Below, one piece after another: positions 1 through 6,106 of a stretch of 6,106 nt of DNA; positions within the stretch are counted from its first letter, which is position 1, and the number at the start of each line of letters is the position of its first letter. The notes beneath the pieces were generated by a model, which was not told the origin of the DNA, searched no databases, and worked only from the letters and a program-made list of their open reading frames with translations. The stretch is from Magnetococcales bacterium (GTDB lineage: Bacteria > Pseudomonadota > Magnetococcia > Magnetococcales > Magnetaquicoccaceae). A program made the position numbers and the translations under genes. The stretch covers positions 1 through 6,106 of the forward strand of contig JADGCR010000138.1 of the NCBI GenBank assembly GCA_015228895.1. Reading direction: 5' to 3'.

Positions 1-2894
1 GGCAACATTCCGGCCCCCATGGCGATGGTGGTCATGACGATGGGCCTGGCACGCTTGTGACAGGCGTCCAGCAGGGCGTCACGCCGGTTGAGACCCCGCT
101 CCCGCCGCGCCACGACAGCGTATTCGACCAGCAGAATGGAATTCTTGGTGACAATGCCCATGAGCATCAGAATGCCGATCACCGCGGGCATGGAGAAGGC
201 GTTGTGGGTCACCAGCAGGGCGACGAAGGCCCCGCCCAGGGAGAGGGGCAGGGCGGCCAGGATGGTGATCGGCTGCAAGAAGTCGTGGAAAAGCAGCACC
301 AGAACGATATAGATGCACAACACCCCGATGCTCATGGCCGTGGCGAAACTGCCGAACAGCTCCTTCATCCGTTGGGACTCCCCATCCGGGGGACGATGCA
401 CTCCGGCGGGCAGGTTCTGCATGGAGGGCAGGCGATTCACCTCGGCCAGCACCTCACCCAGGACCCGTTGACCCAGCTCCACCGTGATGGTGGAAAAACG
501 CATGCGGTCAAACCGATCGATCTGGGTGGCGCCGCTTTCCATTTCGACCGTGGCGACGGTCTCCAGAGGAACGACCCCGGTGCGGGAGGCCACTGGCAGT
601 TGGCGGATGGCGGTCAGGTCCTGTCGCACCTCGGGTGTCAGTCGCACCCGGATGGGTATTTGCCTTTCTGGCAGATTGAGCTTGGCCAGTTGGACCTTGA
701 AGTCCCCCGCGGTGGCCACGCGCACCGCCTGGGCGATGGCTTCGCTCCCGATTCCCAGATCCGCCGCCTTGGCGAAATCGGGGACGATGTGGATTTCCGG
801 GCGCTCCAGGGTGGCGTTGGAGAGGATGTTGCCCACATTCCGGATCCGGGAGCGGATCTCCTTCTCCACCCCCATGACCGCCGTGGTGAGGGCGGCGGGA
901 TCGTTGCTGGCCAGCACCAGCATCAGTTTCACCCCCATGGCGTTGGCGTTGATGGAAACGCGCACGCCGGGCAGGTTTTGCAAGCGGGCGCGGAGATCCC
1001 CCTCGACCAGGGATTGTTTTTTTGCCCGTTCGTGGCGGTCCACCAGATTGACCACCAGGGTCGCCTTGCGCACGTCCCCGCTGGCCGTCCCTCCCAGCGG
1101 TCCTCCCTCAAGGCTGGCCGCCGATCCCACCGCCGCGTAGACGGAGGTGATCTCCGGGATTGGCCGGATCAGTTCGAGCGCCTTCCGGGAGGCTTCCAGG
1201 GTGTCGGAGAGGGAGGAACCGGGGGGCAACTCCAGGCTGACCATGGTTTGACTGCGGTCCGCGGCGGGCACGAAGCCGGATGGGAGCAACGGTGCCAGGG
1301 AGAGGGAACCGGCGAAAAATAGCAACGCGGCCAGCATGGTCAGGCGGGGGTGGTTCAGACAGCCGGTCACCCAGTGGATGTAATGCCTTTGCCAGAGGGC
1401 CTCCTTTTGATGGATTTGCGTATCCGGACGCAGCAGATGGGCGGACATCATCGGGGTCAACAGTCGGGCCACCACCAGCGACGCCAGAATGGCGGCCACC
1501 GAGGTCATGCCGAAGGGACGGAAGAATTTACCCGGAATGCCCCCCATGAAGGCCGTCGGCAGAAACACCGCCACCAGGGTCAACGTGGTGGCGATGACCG
1601 CCATGCCGATTTCATTGGCCGCCTCCATGGCGGCCTGATAGGGGGGTTTGCCCATCTTGAGGTGTCGGATGATGTTCTCCACCTCCACGATGGCGTCATC
1701 CACCAGAATGCCCACCACCAGGGCCAGGGAGAGCAGGGTCAGGGTGTCCAGGCTGAAATTGGCCAGCTTCATGATCAGAAAGGCCGGAATGATGGAAAGG
1801 GGCAAGGCCGCCGCCGAAATGAACGTGGCCCGCAGATCGCGCAGAAACCACCAGACCACCACGATGGCCAGAAACGCCCCTTCGTAGAGCAGTTCCATGG
1901 ATCCCTTGAAATTGTCCTGGGCCGGGGCGAAGGTGTTGTAGGCCTCCTGGATGGTCACCTGGGGGTGGGTCCGGCTGAACTCCCGCACCGCCTGACGCAC
2001 CTCCATGGCCACGGAGACCTCGCTCCATCCCTTGGAACGGGAGAGTTCGAACCCCACCATCTGTTTTCCGTTGAACAGGACGACGCTGCCCGGTTCCGCC
2101 TTGCCATCGGTGATGGTGGCGATTTCCGCCAGGGCCACGGTACGTCCACCCGGCAGGGGGAGGTCCAGTTTCATCAAATCATCCAGGGATTCCGGGGCCG
2201 CCATGGTGCGAATCGTCTGCACCTCCCCGGCGATGTCCCCCCGTCCCCCCGGGGCGTCCTTGCGCACCTGACGCAGCAGGCGGGAGAGGTCCGCCGCGGT
2301 GATCCCCAGGGAGCGCATGCGCACCGGGTCCAGATTCACCTGGATCTCCCGGTCGATCCCTCCCATGCGGGAGAACCGGCCCACGCCGGGGACCGCCAGC
2401 AGGGCCTTGGCGATCTCGTTGTCCACCAGCCAGGAGAGTTCCCCTTCGTCCAGCGCCTTGGACTCGATCACGAACGCGATCATCACCCCGCCCGTGGTGG
2501 TCCTTTTGGAGATCACCGGCGTGGTCAGGTCCTGGGGCAGTTCGCTGCGGATGGAATCCACGGCGTTGCGCACCTCGTTGAGGGCCACGTCGGCGTTCTT
2601 GTCGATGGAAAATTCGATGATGATGTTGACCATGCTGTCGGTGAGCGCCGCGCGGATGTGTTCCACCCCGCCGAGAGAGGCCACCGCGTCTTCGATCCTG
2701 CGGGCCACCTCGGTTTCCAACTGGGCGGGGGCCGCACCCTCCAGGGTGGCGGAAACCGTGATGATGGGCACCTCGATATCCGGGAAATTCTGGATGCCCA
2801 AACCCCGGAAGGAGGCCACGCCCAGCAGGGTCAACAGGGCGAACAGCAGAATGGCCGGAACCGGATGCCGGATCGAAAGCGCGGAAAAGTTCAT
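1..2894 (-). CDS. RND efflux permease, HAE1/AcrB-like (C-terminus cut by window edge)
   Basis: Inner-membrane proton-driven pump subunit that should take substrates from the periplasm or outer membrane leaflet and pass them to the outer-membrane channel. I read the frame continuously from the ATG at 2894 to the left edge: 964 codons, no stop or frameshift. HAE1 members usually have 1020-1050 residues, so the rest of TM11 and TM12 are missing. TM1 is about residues 10-30; TM2-TM6 about 333-485; TM8-TM10 about 849-923; periplasmic porter/docking loops lie between. The proton-relay residues are present: D399 and D400 in TM4 (GILVDDAIVEVEN) and K917 in TM10 (MGIVTKNSILLVEY), matching AcrB D407/D408/K940. 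FMGGIPGKFFRPF (449-461) is also typical of the family. The start overlaps the adaptor stop (ATGA), with GGAGG seven bases upstream (2902-2906). Family is certain; drug versus other hydrophobic substrate cannot be told, and HAE1 fits better than metal-type RND. Confidence 0.97.
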   Translation of the reverse strand, partial: MNFSALSIRHPVPAILLFALLTLLGVASFRGLGIQNFPDIEVPIITVSATLEGAAPAQLETEVARRIEDAVASLGGVEHIRAALTDSMVNIIIEFSIDKNADVALNEVRNAVDSIRSELPQDLTTPVISKRTTTGGVMIAFVIESKALDEGELSWLVDNEIAKALLAVPGVGRFSRMGGIDREIQVNLDPVRMRSLGITAADLSRLLRQVRKDAPGGRGDIAGEVQTIRTMAAPESLDDLMKLDLPLPGGRTVALAEIATITDGKAEPGSVVLFNGKQMVGFELSRSKGWSEVSVAMEVRQAVREFSRTHPQVTIQEAYNTFAPAQDNFKGSMELLYEGAFLAIVVVWWFLRDLRATFISAAALPLSIIPAFLIMKLANFSLDTLTLLSLALVVGILVDDAIVEVENIIRHLKMGKPPYQAAMEAANEIGMAVIATTLTLVAVFLPTAFMGGIPGKFFRPFGMTSVAAILASLVVARLLTPMMSAHLLRPDTQIHQKEALWQRHYIHWVTGCLNHPRLTMLAALLFFAGSLSLAPLLPSGFVPAADRSQTMVSLELPPGSSLSDTLEASRKALELIRPIPEITSVYAAVGSAASLEGGPLGGTASGDVRKATLVVNLVDRHERAKKQSLVEGDLRARLQNLPGVRVSINANAMGVKLMLVLASNDPAALTTAVMGVEKEIRSRIRNVGNILSNATLERPEIHIVPDFAKAADLGIGSEAIAQAVRVATAGDFKVQLAKLNLPERQIPIRVRLTPEVRQDLTAIRQLPVASRTGVVPLETVATVEMESGATQIDRFDRMRFSTITVELGQRVLGEVLAEVNRLPSMQNLPAGVHRPPDGESQRMKELFGSFATAMSIGVLCIYIVLVLLFHDFLQPITILAALPLSLGGAFVALLVTHNAFSMPAVIGILMLMGIVTKNSILLVEYAVVARRERGLNRRDALLDACHKRARPIVMTTIAMGAGML

Positions 2895-3973
2895 GGTTGC
2901 CCCTCCACCACCGCGACCCGATCCCCATCCTTGAGAAAGGCGCCACCACTGGCGATCACCGTGGCCGTTTCATCCAGTCCGGCGCGGATGGCGATCCGTT
3001 CCCCCACGCGTTGCCCGGTGGCGACCTTGCGCCGGATCACCCGGTCCGGTGGGGTGAGTTCAAAAAGATAGGTGTGTCCATCCCCGTGGACAATGGCGGA
3101 CTGGGGCAGGGTGATGACCCGTTCCTCCTCCAGGAGGATCTCCCCCTGGGCGAACATGCCCGCCTGGGCCGGAACCTCCCTGGGCAGATCGAAGTAGACC
3201 ACGCCCTTGCGGGTGTTGGGGTCCTGGGTCGGGGCGATCTGACGCAGGATGGCCAGCGCGCTCTGGCCGTTGGAGAGGGTGAGGTTGGCCTTCTGGCTGG
3301 GCCGGATCCGGGCCATTTGAGTGGCGGTCAACTCGGCGCGCCACTCCAGTCGTCCCTGGCGCACCAGACGGAACAGTTCGTTGCCCACCTGCACCACGGC
3401 TCCCAACGTGGCGTTGCGCGCCGAAATCACCCCGTCGTCCGCGGCCAGAATGCGGGTTTGCCGCAATCGGACCTCTTCCAACTCCAGGGTGGCCCGGGTC
3501 GCGGCCAGATCGGCCCGGGCCGACTCCTCGGCCAGCAGATACTGGGTGATCTGCTGCTCGGACAGCGCCCCGGCCCCCTTCACCGCCCGCGCCCGGTCGC
3601 CGTTGGCCTTGGCCAGGGCCAGACCCGCCCTGGCGCGGGCCACATTGGCCTGTTGTAACGCGAGTCCCGCCTTGATGGCGGCGTCCGAGAGATGCACCAG
3701 CTCCTGCCCCCGGGTCACCACGCTCCCCACATCCACCGGCAACGCGGTGATGGCCAGACCGCCGATCTCCGCGGCCACGATCGCCTCCTGCCAGGCGTGG
3801 ATGCCGCCCACCACCCGCAAGGTCTGGGGCCATCGCTCCACGGCGGGCTGCACCCTGGTCACGGTGAGCACCGCCTTCTCCTCCTGATCGGGTGGGGCTG
3901 CGTGGGAGGCCGGCGGCGGGGAAAAAACGCACAACAGCAATAACAATTGGAACCACAATTTGACATAGATCAT
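2891..3973 (-). CDS. RND efflux periplasmic adaptor (membrane fusion protein, AcrA/HlyD-like)
   Basis: A 360-residue adaptor that should join the permease to the outer-membrane channel. An N-terminal signal (K5, hydrophobic core 6-17, SHA-A near 23-26) suggests Sec export with signal peptidase I cleavage. C15 is not in a lipobox, so it is probably a non-lipidated adaptor. Domains: split lipoyl/barrel-sandwich halves (about 61-98 and 175-205), a helical hairpin (about 99-172), a beta-barrel (about 208-285, ending near AQAGMFAQGEI) and a membrane-proximal domain (about 289-356). At the hairpin tip R127, V131 and S138 keep the R-x3-L-x6-S spacing of the TolC-docking RLS motif, with Val for Leu. 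The ATG at 3973 was chosen because the signal peptide begins there and AAGGAG lies seven bases upstream; the frame stays open much further upstream, but only as antiphase OMF sequence. It overlaps the OMF stop and the permease start by ATGA. Confidence 0.96.
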   Translation of the reverse strand: MIYVKLWFQLLLLLCVFSPPPASHAAPPDQEEKAVLTVTRVQPAVERWPQTLRVVGGIHAWQEAIVAAEIGGLAITALPVDVGSVVTRGQELVHLSDAAIKAGLALQQANVARARAGLALAKANGDRARAVKGAGALSEQQITQYLLAEESARADLAATRATLELEEVRLRQTRILAADDGVISARNATLGAVVQVGNELFRLVRQGRLEWRAELTATQMARIRPSQKANLTLSNGQSALAILRQIAPTQDPNTRKGVVYFDLPREVPAQAGMFAQGEILLEEERVITLPQSAIVHGDGHTYLFELTPPDRVIRRKVATGQRVGERIAIRAGLDETATVIASGGAFLKDGDRVAVVEGQP

Positions 3974-5382
3974 GACGTCGCTCCTTGACTCCAGCCCCCC
4001 CCCAGGCTTTTGTACAGATTGATCCAGTGCTGCACCTCCTGTCTCTCCAGTTGGAGCACCGCCCGTTCGGCTCCGATGCTTTTGCGGCGGGCTTCCTCCA
4101 AGGCGAGGAGACTGATCCCCCCCTTGCGCCAGTTCTCCTCGCTGGCCGCGAAGTAGGCGGCGAACCCCCTGGCGGCCAGGCGGGTATCCCGGACCCGTTG
4201 CCGACTGCTGGCCAGATTGACCAGGGCGCTTTCCACCTCCCGCACCGCGTTTTGCACCGCCTGACGATAATTGGCCAGGGCCGCCTGCCGACGGGCATGG
4301 GCGGCGCGCACCGTGGCCTCCCGCACCCCGCCGTCGAACATGGGCAACAAGAGCGCCGGGCCGAAGCTCCACGGCTGGTTGTTCTGGGAGAGGCCGCCCA
4401 GGGTGTTCACGGCGGCCCCCACGCTTCCCAGCAACGAAAAGCGGGGAAAACGGTTGGCCCGGGCCACGCCGATTTCCGCATCGGCGGCCACCAGTTCGCT
4501 TTCCGCGCTGGCCAGATCGGGTCTTTGAGCGAGCAGTTGGGCGGGCAGGGTGGTGACGGCGAACGGGGCGACCTGCGCCATTTTGCCGGTCCCATTGAGC
4601 AGGAGCTGGCGCAGTGCCGCCTCCCCCATGCCGCTCAAGGCCACCAGTCCCTTGACGGCCAGGTCGCAACTCCCCTGTTGCCCGGTCAACTGGGCGCGGG
4701 CGTCCGCCAGGCCGGCCAGGGCCAACTCCCCTTCGCTGGGGGCGACCAGTCCGGCCTGTATGGCGCTGCGGGTGATTTCCAGACTGTTGCGGCGGGAGGT
4801 GATTTCATCCGTCAGACTCTCCCGCAACCGTTCGCAGCCCCGCAGTTCGTTGTACAGGGTGGCCACTTCGGCGGCGAGGGTCACCCGCAACCCGTGCCAC
4901 TCCGCCTGCCGGGCGGTCACCTTGGCCCGGGCGCCCTCGGTGGCCCGTTGCACCCGGCCAAAGAGATCCAACTCCCAACTGGCGTCCACCGCCATGCCGG
5001 TGGTGGTCATGGAGAGCACCGTGGGGTTGAGCCGGTTGCCGGAGCGGCTCACCTTGCCGCTTGCGTCTCCATGGGGCAGGTCCGCGGCCTGTTGGGTGGT
5101 GAGGGCGGCCCTGGCGACCTCGATGGCCGCCAGCGCCCCATCCAGGCCGGGATGGTGATTCAGGGTGGCGTCGATCAGGGCGGTCAAGGCGGGGTCCTGG
5201 AAGCGTCCCCACCAGTTGTTCAGGTTTTCCACCGAGCCGTCGTGGGGGAGGGCTGCCTGCCAAGCCTCGTCGGGCGGTCGCGTTTCGGGCCGGTGATCAT
5301 CCGGCCCCGGAATCGTGCAACCCACCACACCCAGAGTGCCGAGCAACAGCAGCATGGGTAAACGCTTGAAAGATACGGGCAT
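3970..5382 (-). CDS. RND efflux outer-membrane factor, NodT/OprM-type lipoprotein
   Basis: A 470-residue outer-membrane channel, expected to form a trimeric barrel with a long periplasmic helical tunnel that receives substrate from the pump. The N-terminus is a lipoprotein signal: K6 R7, a Leu-rich core (8-19) and lipobox VVGC with C22; T23 at +2 does not favour inner-membrane retention. Two OEP repeats are visible. Recognisable motifs are SWELDLFGR (135-143), AQRPDLASAESELVAADAEI (285-304) followed by GVARANRFPRFSL, and the hairpin tips AGLV (210-213) and RKGGIS (419-424). Length is normal for the family. It is the first gene of the efflux operon, with a predicted leader of about 60 bases. 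The ATG at 5382 has a weak ribosome site (GGATGG, nine bases upstream); Met10 would lose the positive charges of the signal. C183 and C239 lie equidistant from the first tip. A G9 tract lies close to the 3' end (see separate entry). Confidence 0.97.
   Translation of the reverse strand: MPVSFKRLPMLLLLGTLGVVGCTIPGPDDHRPETRPPDEAWQAALPHDGSVENLNNWWGRFQDPALTALIDATLNHHPGLDGALAAIEVARAALTTQQAADLPHGDASGKVSRSGNRLNPTVLSMTTTGMAVDASWELDLFGRVQRATEGARAKVTARQAEWHGLRVTLAAEVATLYNELRGCERLRESLTDEITSRRNSLEITRSAIQAGLVAPSEGELALAGLADARAQLTGQQGSCDLAVKGLVALSGMGEAALRQLLLNGTGKMAQVAPFAVTTLPAQLLAQRPDLASAESELVAADAEIGVARANRFPRFSLLGSVGAAVNTLGGLSQNNQPWSFGPALLLPMFDGGVREATVRAAHARRQAALANYRQAVQNAVREVESALVNLASSRQRVRDTRLAARGFAAYFAASEENWRKGGISLLALEEARRKSIGAERAVLQLERQEVQHWINLYKSLGGGWSQGATS
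3981..3986 (-). promoter_or_regulatory. Ribosome binding site of the adaptor gene
   Basis: On the minus strand AAGGAG lies seven bases before the ATG at 3973, inside the last codons of the OMF gene. It fixes the adaptor start, which would otherwise be ambiguous because the same frame is open far upstream. With the ATGA overlap it suggests re-initiation by ribosomes finishing the OMF. Confidence 0.75.
3995..4003 (-). repeat. G9 homopolymer tract in the OMF 3' end
   Basis: Nine consecutive C on the plus strand (G9 in the mRNA) encode part of Leu-Gly-Gly-Gly, eight sense codons before the OMF stop. In the sequence as given the frame is intact. One extra G, or a -1 ribosomal slip, moves the OMF frame into the adaptor frame and avoids the OMF stop. 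Such tracts can vary in length in vivo and are also a common site of sequencing error; nothing here tells which applies. Confidence 0.9.
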
Positions 5383-5422
5383 GTTTTTCAGCCATCCATG
5401 GGCAGAGGCGGGAGCAAATATT

Positions 5423-5436
5423 TATCTTGCAAGATA
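5423..5436. promoter_or_regulatory. Perfect palindromic operator, probable MarR binding site 1
   Basis: TATCTTGCAAGATA is a perfect 14-bp palindrome centred between 5429 and 5430. It is the strongest dyad seen in the intergenic region, and its TTGC/GCAA core resembles half-sites bound by several MarR-family proteins. It would lie roughly 9-22 bases downstream of the expected efflux transcription start, where a bound repressor would block leaving polymerase. Binding by the adjacent MarR protein is inferred from position and symmetry. Confidence 0.65.
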
Positions 5437-5437
5437 G

Positions 5438-5453
5438 ATTTATAGAGATAAAT
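5438..5453. promoter_or_regulatory. AT-rich inverted repeat at the efflux start site
   Basis: ATTTAT and ATAAAT form six-base arms around a four-base AGAG spacer. The dyad overlaps the expected efflux start site and touches the -10 element. Its sequence differs from the two TTGCAA sites. In a region this AT-rich it could be chance, so it is listed as a weak candidate for an additional contact. Confidence 0.25.
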
Positions 5454-5480
5454 TGTATTGACTTTTTATCTGTGTTGCAA
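5452..5480 (-). promoter_or_regulatory. Sigma-70-like promoter of the efflux operon
   Basis: Read on the minus strand, TTGCAA (-35, 5480-5475, 4/6 to consensus) and TACAAT (-10, 5457-5452, 5/6) are separated by exactly 17 bases. The predicted start is near 5445, giving a leader of about 63 bases before the OMF ATG at 5382. The -35 hexamer is the core of the second operator copy (5471-5484), so a protein bound there would compete directly with polymerase. The start site is predicted from the hexamers only. Confidence 0.6.
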
Positions 5481-5486
5481 GATATT
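5458..5486 (+). promoter_or_regulatory. Sigma-70-like promoter of the marR-type gene
   Basis: TTGACT (-35, 5458-5463, 5/6 to consensus) and GATATT (-10, 5481-5486, 4/6) are separated by 17 bases. The predicted start is near 5493, leaving a short leader of about 25 bases before the ATG at 5518. The -35 abuts the -10 of the opposite promoter and the -10 abuts the -35 of the opposite promoter, so the two overlap almost completely. The spacer and -10 carry the second operator copy, which suggests autoregulation. Confidence 0.6.
5471..5484. promoter_or_regulatory. Second, imperfect operator copy
   Basis: TGTGTTGCAAGATA matches the perfect palindrome at 5423-5436 at 12 of 14 positions; the right half TTGCAAGATA is identical. 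The two changes weaken the left half only. It overlaps the efflux -35 and the start of the regulator -10, so one bound dimer could block both promoters. Its centre is 48 bp from the first site. Likely a weaker site for the same regulator (inference). Confidence 0.5.
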
Positions 5487-5517
5487 TTTTCATCTCCCAA
5501 TCCGCGAGTGAGCCGCC

Positions 5518-6018
5518 ATGGATGTTTCGATAGAAGAACTCATTGATCAACATAAGGAAAACTGGCCGGAATCCTTCGATCCCCTGTTGACGCCCTTGAC
5601 TCTCACCCTGCATCGGGTGCATGGCAATCTGCTGGGTCAGGCCATCAGGGTGATGAGTCAGCATGGTTTGAGTCCCGCGGAGTTTGACGTTTTGGCCAGT
5701 CTGCGTCGTTCTTCTCCGCCCCACGAGATGACTCCCTCCCAATTGCAGCACGCGCTGCTGATCACCTCTGGCGGGCTGACCAAAATCCTGCAACAGTTGG
5801 AGAGTCGCGGCCTGATTGCCCGTTCCACCGCTTCCGGGGACCGCCGGGTCAAACCCGTGCATCTGACCGAGACCGCGTTTCCCGTGGTCGAGGAGGTGAT
5901 GCGGGGGATCATCGCGCAGGTTTGTGGCGGGATCCAGTCTCTCCTGACCCCGGAGGAGATGCGACAGGCAACCACGATTCTGGGCAAGTTGGTTCAAGCA
6001 AGGATGTCGGAGAAGTGA
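5518..6018 (+). CDS. MarR-family transcriptional regulator, probable repressor of the efflux operon
   Basis: A 166-residue winged-helix regulator. An N-terminal arm of about 25 residues precedes the dimerisation helix. The DNA-binding part has helix LTPAEFDVLASLRR-like sequence at 51-64 (here with Ser at 52), a helix at 73-80, recognition helix TSGGLTKILQQLESRG (83-98) and a wing carrying the family's DRR signature (D108 R109 R110) before VHLT. The C-terminal helices (118-163) complete the dimer interface. The only cysteine is C136, so there is no N-terminal redox Cys as in OhrR. The length and N-terminal extension recall EmrR/MprA, but orthology cannot be claimed. The ATG at 5518 is the first possible start, because an in-frame TGA lies at 5509-5511; the ribosome site is weak (GAG in the -10 area). 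Divergence from an efflux operon with shared operators implies ligand-relieved repression of both; the ligand is unknown. Confidence 0.95.
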   Translation: MDVSIEELIDQHKENWPESFDPLLTPLTLTLHRVHGNLLGQAIRVMSQHGLSPAEFDVLASLRRSSPPHEMTPSQLQHALLITSGGLTKILQQLESRGLIARSTASGDRRVKPVHLTETAFPVVEEVMRGIIAQVCGGIQSLLTPEEMRQATTILGKLVQARMSEK

Positions 6019-6106
6019 TGAACCCAGATTTTCCATTAGACGGTTTTGGCTGCGGGTACGATGTCCGGATGGATAGATGCATTGACCCAAAGCCCTGTAA
6101 ACCAGG
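6018..6106 (+). CDS. Possible start of a gene coupled to the MarR gene (runs off the window)
   Basis: The regulator stop and a new ATG overlap as TGATG, and GGAG (6009-6012) sits five bases before the ATG. The frame stays open to the window edge, 29 complete codons, beginning MNPDFPLDGFGCGYDVRMDR and containing cysteines at 12, 21 and 27. I do not recognise it. The start context argues for a real gene co-transcribed with the regulator. Against it, only about half of its third codon positions are G or C, well below the neighbouring genes, and 29 codons can stay open by chance. If it is not coding, this stretch is the regulator's 3' flank, in which I see no hairpin plus T-tract terminator. Confidence 0.33.
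   Translation, partial: MNPDFPLDGFGCGYDVRMDRCIDPKPCKP

Noticed and set aside
1017..1023. A7 run in the permease mRNA in slippery phase (A AAA AAA, K625-K626)
   Set aside because: A functional pump needs the full frame, and I see no obvious stimulatory element; probably ordinary Lys-Lys codons.
57..1322. 421-residue plus-strand open frame opposite the permease
   Set aside because: Low-complexity Gly/His/Gln-rich translation antisense to an intact RND frame with catalytic residues in place; typical of GC-rich antisense frames.
1350..3071. 573-residue plus-strand open frame opposite the permease and adaptor
   Set aside because: Same Gly/His/Asp/Gln-rich composition, no domain or ribosome site recognised, and it spans the junction of two well-supported genes on the other strand.
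3910..3973. Possible lipoprotein signal at C15 of the adaptor
   Set aside because: The residues before C15 are all Leu, with no small residue at -1, and a better peptidase I site follows at 23-26.
2891..4669. 592-residue version of the adaptor starting inside the OMF gene
   Set aside because: The extra N-terminal 232 residues are out-of-frame OMF sequence rich in Gly/Arg/Pro; the signal peptide and AAGGAG site place the start at 3973.
3985..5361. 458-residue plus-strand open frame opposite the OMF
   Set aside because: Shadow of the OMF gene; no recognisable motifs and biased Gly/Gln/His composition.
5297..5500. 67-residue minus-strand frame across the efflux promoter and OMF start
   Set aside because: It covers the promoter and operators and is out of frame with the OMF lipoprotein signal; no support as a leader peptide gene.
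5440..6090. 216-residue minus-strand open frame opposite the MarR gene
   Set aside because: It needs a TTG start, is antisense to a clear MarR domain, and runs into the promoter region.
6094..6106. CCTG/CAGG inverted repeat at the right edge as a terminator or element end
   Set aside because: Only four-base arms and no T-tract; not distinguishable from chance.

Overview
The window holds a tripartite RND-type multidrug efflux operon on the minus strand and its divergently transcribed MarR-family regulator on the plus strand. The genes are GC-rich, with strongly G/C-biased third codon positions, and the system needs an outer membrane. This indicates a GC-rich Gram-negative bacterium, most likely a proteobacterium; I cannot name a genus.

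Layout: positions 1-2894 (minus) encode the inner-membrane RND permease, cut off by the window's left edge so that about the last 60-90 residues are missing. Positions 2891-3973 (minus) encode the periplasmic adaptor (membrane fusion protein), and 3970-5382 (minus) encode the outer-membrane factor, a NodT/OprM-type lipoprotein. Transcription runs right to left, so the order is OMF, adaptor, pump. Each stop overlaps the next start in an ATGA motif, which points to one polycistronic, translationally coupled unit. Positions 5383-5517 are a 135-bp AT-rich control region. Positions 5518-6018 (plus) encode a 166-residue MarR-family regulator. A weakly supported reading frame starts at 6018 in a TGATG overlap with the regulator's stop and runs off the right edge.

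The control region is the most informative part. It has a good sigma-70-like promoter in each direction, and the two lie almost exactly on top of one another (5452-5480 leftward, 5458-5486 rightward). A perfect 14-bp palindrome (5423-5436) sits just downstream of the expected efflux start site. A 12/14 copy of it (5471-5484) covers the efflux -35 and reaches into the regulator -10. The inferred model is that the MarR protein binds both sites, represses the pump operon and itself, and lets go when a pump substrate or related ligand binds it.

The system itself is of a well-known type. I see no insertion sequence, CRISPR array, RNA gene or clearly new system. The points worth a second look are the control-region architecture, a G9 tract at the OMF/adaptor junction where a one-base slip would fuse the two frames, and the cysteine-containing frame after marR.
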